DNA from: CAZRQL01 sp964602415
GTDB taxonomy: Bacteria; Bacteroidota; Bacteroidia; Cytophagales; Flammeovirgaceae
Length of the DNA stretch: 27,108 nucleotides
NCBI GenBank assembly: GCA_964602415.1
Contig: CAZRQL010000038.1
Location: 1-27,108, forward strand
Reading direction: 5' to 3'
Shown: positions 22,626 to 27,108 of the stretch, piece by piece
Position numbering within the stretch: the stretch's first letter is position 1
Layout of the letters: each line of letters begins with the position of its first letter
Notes under the pieces: generated by a model
Seen by the model: the letters and a program-made list of their open reading frames with translations, nothing else
Told to the model about the DNA's origin: nothing
Database searches by the model: none
Position numbers and translations under genes: made by a program

Positions 22626-25421
22626 TTAGTGGGCTTGCAGCCAATTTTGCCCGAAGCCAAACTCTACTTCCAGCGGCACGCCCAACTCAGGTGCAGCATT
22701 TTTCATAATCCCGACCACATTCTCTCTAACAAAATCTTTTTCTTCATTATACACATCAAAAAGCAGTTCATCGTGCACTTGCAAAAGCATTTTTGATTTG
22801 AGGCGGTGTTGGCTCATAAAGGCCTGCACTTTGACCATGGCTATTTTGATAATGTCGGCGGCTGTTCCTTGTATGGGCGAGTTGATGGCGTTGCGCTCGG
22901 CAAAAGAGCGTTGGTTGACGTTGCGCGAGTTGATGTCGCGCAAATAGCGGCGGCGACCAAAAAGGGTCTCGACATATCCCTGTTCACGGGCTTGGATGAC
23001 CACCTGCTCCATATACCTTTTGACGGCGGGAAACTCCGCAAAATAGGCCTCGATGAGGGCTGCCGCTTCTTTGCGGGCTATATTGAGCCTTTGGGAAAGC
23101 CCAAAAGCCGAAATGCCGTATATGATGCCAAAATTGGCTGTTTTGGCTTTGCGCCGCATACCTGAGTCCACCTGCTCAAGGGGTACTTTGAAGATTTTGG
23201 CTGCCGTAGAGCTGTGAATATCCCGTCCCAACCTAAAAGCCTCCAGCATGGTCTCGTCGCCGCTAAAAGCCGCCATAATCCGCAACTCAACCTGCGAATA
23301 GTCCACCGAAAGCAATACATGGTCTTGGTCTGCCGGCACAAAAGCCTTGCGTATTTCTTTGCCTTTTTGGGTTCGGATGGGGATATTTTGCAGGTTGGGG
23401 TTGTTGGAGGAGAGCCTGCCGGTGGCGGCGACCGCTTGGTTGTAGGTGGTGTGGATGCGTCCGTCTTTGGGCGAAATCAATTCGGGCAGGGCATCTACGT
23501 AGGTATTCTTGAGCTTTTGGAGTTGGCGGTACTCCAGTATATCTGCCACTATTTTGTACTCCGAAAGTGTCTGCAAGACTTCCTCTCCGGTGGCGTATTG
23601 TCCGGTTTTGGTCTTTTTGGGCTTGTCTATGAGTTTAAGTTTCTCAAAAAGTATGACCCCCATTTGTTTGGGGGAGGCGATGTTGAACTCTTCTCCGGCC
23701 TGGGCGTATATCTCCAGTTCCAAGAGTTTAGAATCTTCCTCCAACATGCGCGAAGACTCCGCCAGCGAGTCTGTATCTACCCTGATACCCGCCCTTTCCA
23801 TATCCGCCAACACAAAAACAAGCGGAAATTCTATTTGGAAAAGCAAAAAATAGGCTTTGGCAATATCCGAAAACTGCTTTTTGAGTTCGGCTTCAATTTT
23901 GGCTTTTAGCTGAAAAGTAACGTCGGCATCCTCAGCCGCATAAAGGGCAATCTCTTGCAAAGGCACGTCGGACATAGAGCCTTGGTTTTTGCCTTTTTTG
24001 CCTATCAACTCCTCAATTTCTATGGGTTTGTATCCAAAAAACTTCATGGCAAGCGCGTCCATACCGTGCTTGGACTCGGCATCCAACACATAACTGGCCA
24101 ACATAGTGTCATAGACAGCCCCCTTGATATCAATACCGTAGTTGAGCAAAACCGTGGCATCGTATTTGATATTGTGGGCTATTTTGGTGATGTGTTCGGC
24201 CTGAAAGACAGGCTCTAAAATAGCCAACACCTCCTTGACGTTGCTGCTGTCAACAGGAATGTAGTAAGCCTCATTTTTAAAATAACAAAAAGAAAGCCCC
24301 ACCAACTCTGCCTCCAACGCTTGGGTAGAAGTGGTTTCGGTATCGAAACAAAACTCCTGTTGAATCATCAAAAACTCTGTCAGCCTTTTGACCTCATCCA
24401 ATGATTGGACTACATGATATTGGTATTCAATATCTTGCAATGTTTTAAAGGAGGTCGGTTGCTCGTCGGGGCTTGGCTCTTGCTCTACGGCAGGCAGTGC
24501 GTCGAACAAGCCGCCCTGCACGGTAGAGTGGGTTTGGGTTGCTTGCTTCTCTGCTTCTCCAAAGACCCTTCTGGCAATGGTTTTGAACTCCAATTCTTCA
24601 AAAATCGGCTGCAATGCTTCTTTCACGGGAGCTGTGAGAGACAGCTTTTCAGGTTCAAACTCGATGGGTACATCGGTAACAATGGTTGCAAGTCTTTTGG
24701 ACAAAATAGCTTGCTCTTGGTGCTTGCGGATATTTTCGCCCAATCTGCCCGCAATACCATCGCTTTGGGCAATCAGGTTTTCTACTGTTTTGTACTCTTT
24801 GAGCAGTTTGACGGCAGTTTTTTCGCCTACGCCCGGTATGCCGGGGATGTTGTCGGAGGCATCGCCTTGCAGTGCCAAAAAATCTATCACTTGCTCTACG
24901 CTATCTATGCCAAATTTTTCCAATACCCTTTTGGGATTCAAAATATCAATTTCCTTGCCCATATAGGAGGGCTTGTAAAGGAAGATATTGTCGCTCACCA
25001 GTTGGGCGTAGTCTTTGTCGGGTGTCATCATAAAGACCTGAAAGCCCTGCAATTCGGCTTTTTTGGCCAATGTGCCTATCACGTCGTCGGCTTCGTAGCC
25101 CGCCACCTCCAAAATAGGAATGCCAAAACCCTCCACGATTTTTTTGATGTAAGGAATGGCGGCAGTGATGGCTTCGGGTTGGGCGGCTCTTTGGGCTTTG
25201 TAAGCCTCGAACTCGGTATGGCGAAAGGTAGGCTCTTCGCGGTCGAAAGCCACCCCTATATGAGAAGGCTTTTCGCGCTGCAAAATATCGAGCAGCGTAT
25301 TGGTAAAGCCAAAAACTGCCCCGGTGTCCATGCCTTTGGAGTTGATGCGGGGCGTTTTGGAAAAAGCAAAATGCGCACGGTATATCAAAGCATAAGCATC
25401 AAGCAAAAAAAGTCTGGGCAT
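22626..25421 (-). CDS. polA: DNA polymerase I (5'-3' exonuclease, proofreading and polymerase domains)
   Basis: Three domains are visible in 931 residues. The 5'-3' flap exonuclease (1-285) has LLDAYALIYRAHF, the acidic YEADDVIGTL (109-118) and the helix-hairpin-helix GDASDNIPGIPGVGEKTA. The 3'-5' exonuclease (about 330-530) keeps all four acids: D360 and E362 (FDTET), D421 (IKYD) and D498 (AAEDAD), so proofreading should be active. The polymerase (530-931) has motif A SVDYSQVELR with D707, motif B RRKAKTANFGIIYGIS (756-771) and motif C QVHDELL with D884. It fills gaps in replication and repair. ATG 25421 is used; the frame extends 62 codons upstream, but that stretch is not family-like and runs into the helicase gene. 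It lies 49 bp downstream of the helicase gene. Confidence 0.97.
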   Translation of the reverse strand: MPRLFLLDAYALIYRAHFAFSKTPRINSKGMDTGAVFGFTNTLLDILQREKPSHIGVAFDREEPTFRHTEFEAYKAQRAAQPEAITAAIPYIKKIVEGFGIPILEVAGYEADDVIGTLAKKAELQGFQVFMMTPDKDYAQLVSDNIFLYKPSYMGKEIDILNPKRVLEKFGIDSVEQVIDFLALQGDASDNIPGIPGVGEKTAVKLLKEYKTVENLIAQSDGIAGRLGENIRKHQEQAILSKRLATIVTDVPIEFEPEKLSLTAPVKEALQPIFEELEFKTIARRVFGEAEKQATQTHSTVQGGLFDALPAVEQEPSPDEQPTSFKTLQDIEYQYHVVQSLDEVKRLTEFLMIQQEFCFDTETTSTQALEAELVGLSFCYFKNEAYYIPVDSSNVKEVLAILEPVFQAEHITKIAHNIKYDATVLLNYGIDIKGAVYDTMLASYVLDAESKHGMDALAMKFFGYKPIEIEELIGKKGKNQGSMSDVPLQEIALYAAEDADVTFQLKAKIEAELKKQFSDIAKAYFLLFQIEFPLVFVLADMERAGIRVDTDSLAESSRMLEEDSKLLELEIYAQAGEEFNIASPKQMGVILFEKLKLIDKPKKTKTGQYATGEEVLQTLSEYKIVADILEYRQLQKLKNTYVDALPELISPKDGRIHTTYNQAVAATGRLSSNNPNLQNIPIRTQKGKEIRKAFVPADQDHVLLSVDYSQVELRIMAAFSGDETMLEAFRLGRDIHSSTAAKIFKVPLEQVDSGMRRKAKTANFGIIYGISAFGLSQRLNIARKEAAALIEAYFAEFPAVKRYMEQVVIQAREQGYVETLFGRRRYLRDINSRNVNQRSFAERNAINSPIQGTAADIIKIAMVKVQAFMSQHRLKSKMLLQVHDELLFDVYNEEKDFVRENVVGIMKNAAPELGVPLEVEFGFGQNWLQAH

Positions 25422-25438
25422 GGCAGCTAAGTTTAGCC

Positions 25439-25446
25439 CAAAGATA
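25439..25446 (-). promoter_or_regulatory. Possible -7 element upstream of polA
   Basis: TATCTTTG on the minus strand matches TAnnTTTG. The nearest upstream TTTG (25460-25463) is only 13 bp away. The short inverted repeat GCTAA/TTAGC (25426-25437) lies between it and the polA ATG. This may allow polA transcription independent of the helicase gene, but support is weak. Confidence 0.25.
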
Positions 25447-25470
25447 GCCCATTGACTTGCAAAGCCTGCG

Positions 25471-26871
25471 TTAGGCTTCCAAAAACTCCGCCCTAAAATT
25501 AACCAAATAGACTTTTTCTTTGGCGCGGGTGAGGGCTGTATAAAGCCAGCGCAACAACTCTTCGTTGAGCATGTCTTCTCTGAGGTAGCCCATGGTGATA
25601 AAAACATGTTTCCATTGTCCGCCTTGTGCCTTATGGCAAGTCAGGGCATACGAAAACTTAATTTGAAGAGCCTGAGCATACGGACTCAAAAGGGCTTGAG
25701 AGTAAGAGATATTTTCATCTTGGCGTATGGCCGTCAAGAGGGCTTGGCTTTGTTCGTAGGTCATCGAGGCGGTAGGCTCGTTGAGGGTATCGAGAATCAC
25801 TTTGGCCTCAAAAGGCTCCAGATTGGGGTAATCGGTGAGTTGAAGCCTCAAATCGGCAAACCGCAAACCGTATTTTTCCTCTGTTCGCATTACCTTGAGC
25901 ACTTGGAGAAACTCGCCGTTGGCCAAAAAACCTGCCTCAGACTGAGCCGACAGCCAAAAATAGTTGTTTTTCACCACCATAATCATATCCCCCGCATCGA
26001 GTTCGCTGTCGTGTTGGAGCAAATTTTTTCGTATTAAAGCATTGATTTTCAATGTATCTTTATTGGTTCGGCAAACAACCACCGCATTTTCAACCCCCAC
26101 CGCCCGGTAACTTTCCGCTATCAGATCGCCCAATTCCGAGCCGTCAATGGCCAAAATATCAGCAAAACCTCCCGTTTTCAAAGAGAAAAAAGTCTGCTCG
26201 GCCAACAGCCTTTCGCGCAGTAGGGTGGCATTGTACAAAATCCCTGAGTCTTGGGTTTGCCGCACAACCTCGCGGAGTTGGAAGCCGCTCACCGTGCATT
26301 GGTAGTTGTCTCTGAGCACCGAAAGCGAAAGAGCGGGACTCTTGCTCAAGCCAACGGGCGGGAGCTGAGCCGTATCGCCCACAAAAAGCAATTTATTTTC
26401 CGATTCGGCATCCTGAAAGACAAACGCAATCAACTCATCGAGCAGGCCTTTTCTGTCGTACTCTGACTCGTTGCCTATCATAGAGGCCTCGTCCACTATA
26501 AAAACAGTCCTTTTGAAGTTATTTTTCTGTCGAGAAAATCGCAACAAGCCTTGTTTGGTTTCTTCGGTTTTGAAGATGATTTTGTGAATGGTGTAGGCGG
26601 CTTTGTTGCTGTAAAAAGACATCACTTTGGAGGCGCGCCCCGTAGGAGCCATCATCAAGGTCTTGTAGTTTTTGGCTTTCAGCACCTTGAGGGTCGCGCC
26701 CAGTACGGTTGTTTTGCCGGTGCCGGCGTAGCCTTGGAGGATAAAGACAGGCCGCTCGCTTTTTTCATCGCTGATGAATTTGTCCAAAAAACCAAACAAC
26801 CGGCTCTGGCTTTCGGTAGGCTCATAAGGGAAATAATCTTTGAAAAGCGTGGCTGTGGAAGTGGTTCGCAT
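25471..26871 (-). CDS. RecD-like superfamily 1B DNA helicase
   Basis: The 466-residue ATPase shows helicase motifs: Walker A GYAGTGKT (47-54), a motif Ia region APTGRA, Walker B VDEAS (126-130), motif III VGDTAQLPPVG (164-174), a C-terminal CHKAQGGQW element and motif VI YTALTRAKEKVYLVN near the end. This pattern fits RecD/Pif1-type 5'-3' helicases in a compact form common in Bacteroidota. ATG 26871 is preferred to the TTG two codons earlier. It precedes polA on the same strand (49 bp), consistent with joint use in repair or replication. It lacks the long N-terminal region of RecD2. Exact substrate is not predictable. Confidence 0.9.
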   Translation of the reverse strand: MRTTSTATLFKDYFPYEPTESQSRLFGFLDKFISDEKSERPVFILQGYAGTGKTTVLGATLKVLKAKNYKTLMMAPTGRASKVMSFYSNKAAYTIHKIIFKTEETKQGLLRFSRQKNNFKRTVFIVDEASMIGNESEYDRKGLLDELIAFVFQDAESENKLLFVGDTAQLPPVGLSKSPALSLSVLRDNYQCTVSGFQLREVVRQTQDSGILYNATLLRERLLAEQTFFSLKTGGFADILAIDGSELGDLIAESYRAVGVENAVVVCRTNKDTLKINALIRKNLLQHDSELDAGDMIMVVKNNYFWLSAQSEAGFLANGEFLQVLKVMRTEEKYGLRFADLRLQLTDYPNLEPFEAKVILDTLNEPTASMTYEQSQALLTAIRQDENISYSQALLSPYAQALQIKFSYALTCHKAQGGQWKHVFITMGYLREDMLNEELLRWLYTALTRAKEKVYLVNFRAEFLEA

Positions 26872-26943
26872 GGACAAAAAAAATCAATTTGTGGCAATAA
26901 AATCATTGCGAAATTAATTTTATTCTGCGGGGTTTGTTGGGTG

Positions 26944-26982
26944 CATCCCATAGCCACGGGTTTAAACCCGTGGTTATCATCA
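26944..26982. repeat. 39-bp direct repeat copy 1, with 20-bp perfect palindrome
   Basis: This copy is identical to 27070-27108. It contains the perfect palindrome CCACGGGTTTAAACCCGTGG (26954-26973), extensible by further pairs including one G-T, so the RNA or single strand folds into a long hairpin. It lies upstream of the helicase gene in non-coding DNA and has the form of a REP-like element. Confidence 0.75.
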
Positions 26983-26985
26983 AAA

Positions 26986-27002
26986 AGCCCCTTCGGGGGG
27001 CT
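26986..27002. repeat. Short GC-rich hairpin between the two 39-bp repeats
   Basis: AGCCCC (26986-26991) and GGGGCT (26997-27002) pair around a TTCGG loop. Together with the flanking 39-bp copies it gives a three-hairpin arrangement in the non-coding right edge. Confidence 0.5.
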
Positions 27003-27069
27003 GCATTTCCAGGGATCGTGGTTATCTACGGGGCTAAGATGCTCTCTGCCGCATCGTGGGTCGGTATGA

Positions 27070-27108
27070 CATCCCATAGCCACGGGTTTAAACCCGTGGT
27101 TATCATCA
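27070..27108. repeat. 39-bp direct repeat copy 2 (reaches window edge)
   Basis: This is the second identical copy, starting 126 bp after the first, with the same 20-bp palindrome at 27080-27099. The repeat may continue beyond the window. The 87-bp spacer between the copies has no ORF with support. Confidence 0.75.

Noticed and set aside
24405..25430. 341-codon ORF on the plus strand
   Set aside because: It is fully antisense to polA, whose three domains and catalytic residues are intact on the minus strand. It has no recognisable domain.
26944..27108. CRISPR array
   Set aside because: Only two repeats, a perfect palindrome within the repeat, an 87-bp spacer and no cas genes; more like a REP-type element.

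Overview
The window reads as a chromosomal segment of a Bacteroidota bacterium, most likely a Cytophagales-like lineage. Signs of this are a secreted protein with a gliding/type IX secretion (T9SS) type B C-terminal domain, a DUF3857/transglutaminase-like exported protein, a multi-PAS histidine kinase with a VSHNLRSH histidine box, WG repeats, scarce Shine-Dalgarno sequences, and promoter candidates of the Bacteroidota form TTTG-N19/20-TAnnTTTG. The assignment comes from motif recognition; no search was run. I see no phage, insertion sequence, CRISPR array or classical defence island.

Left end (1-1250): the 3' end of a WG-repeat gene with near-identical 102-bp tandem DNA repeats, then about 300 bp without a convincing gene that carries palindromic dispersed-repeat-like sequence, then an A+T-rich patch with two small orphan ORFs. 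Positions 1260-3539 hold a gamma-carbonic anhydrase-family protein and the ABC-F translation factor EttA.

A minus-strand cluster (3557-6407) reads VanX-like dipeptidase, DUF486 membrane protein, type III polyketide synthase, and a small membrane protein with two lycopene-cyclase repeats. The gaps are 38, 25 and 25 bp. The last three look like an operon for a pigment or a meroterpenoid-like lipid and form the most interesting metabolic context here. Divergent to it (6508-14399, plus strand) lie a CoA-transferase subunit A without subunit B, SppA, a membrane-anchored DNA/RNA nuclease, an M48 lipoprotein protease overlapping a secreted protein of unknown function, and an exported DUF3857/transglutaminase-like protein. 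That last protein lacks an obvious start codon and an obvious catalytic cysteine. Most of these products act in or beyond the inner membrane.

A bidirectional hairpin terminator separates this run from a minus-strand two-component pair (14464-17243): a cytoplasmic PAS histidine kinase and a single-domain response regulator. A perfect palindrome overlaps the kinase promoter candidate. A tRNA-Thr(TGT) with a well-formed promoter and a terminator follows. Next come a ureohydrolase-fold protein that has lost several metal ligands and a 904-residue T9SS cargo (18827-21541). The right part is a minus-strand run: RecD-like helicase, DNA polymerase I with intact proofreading motifs, and a J-domain/TM/TPR protein whose stop lies 1 bp from the stop of the T9SS cargo. 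The right edge carries two copies of a 39-bp repeat with a 20-bp perfect palindrome.

No single wholly new system is proven. The best candidates for follow-up are the PKS/small-cyclase operon, the degenerate ureohydrolase beside the T9SS cargo, the palindrome-controlled kinase promoter, and the exported M48/unknown/DUF3857 group.
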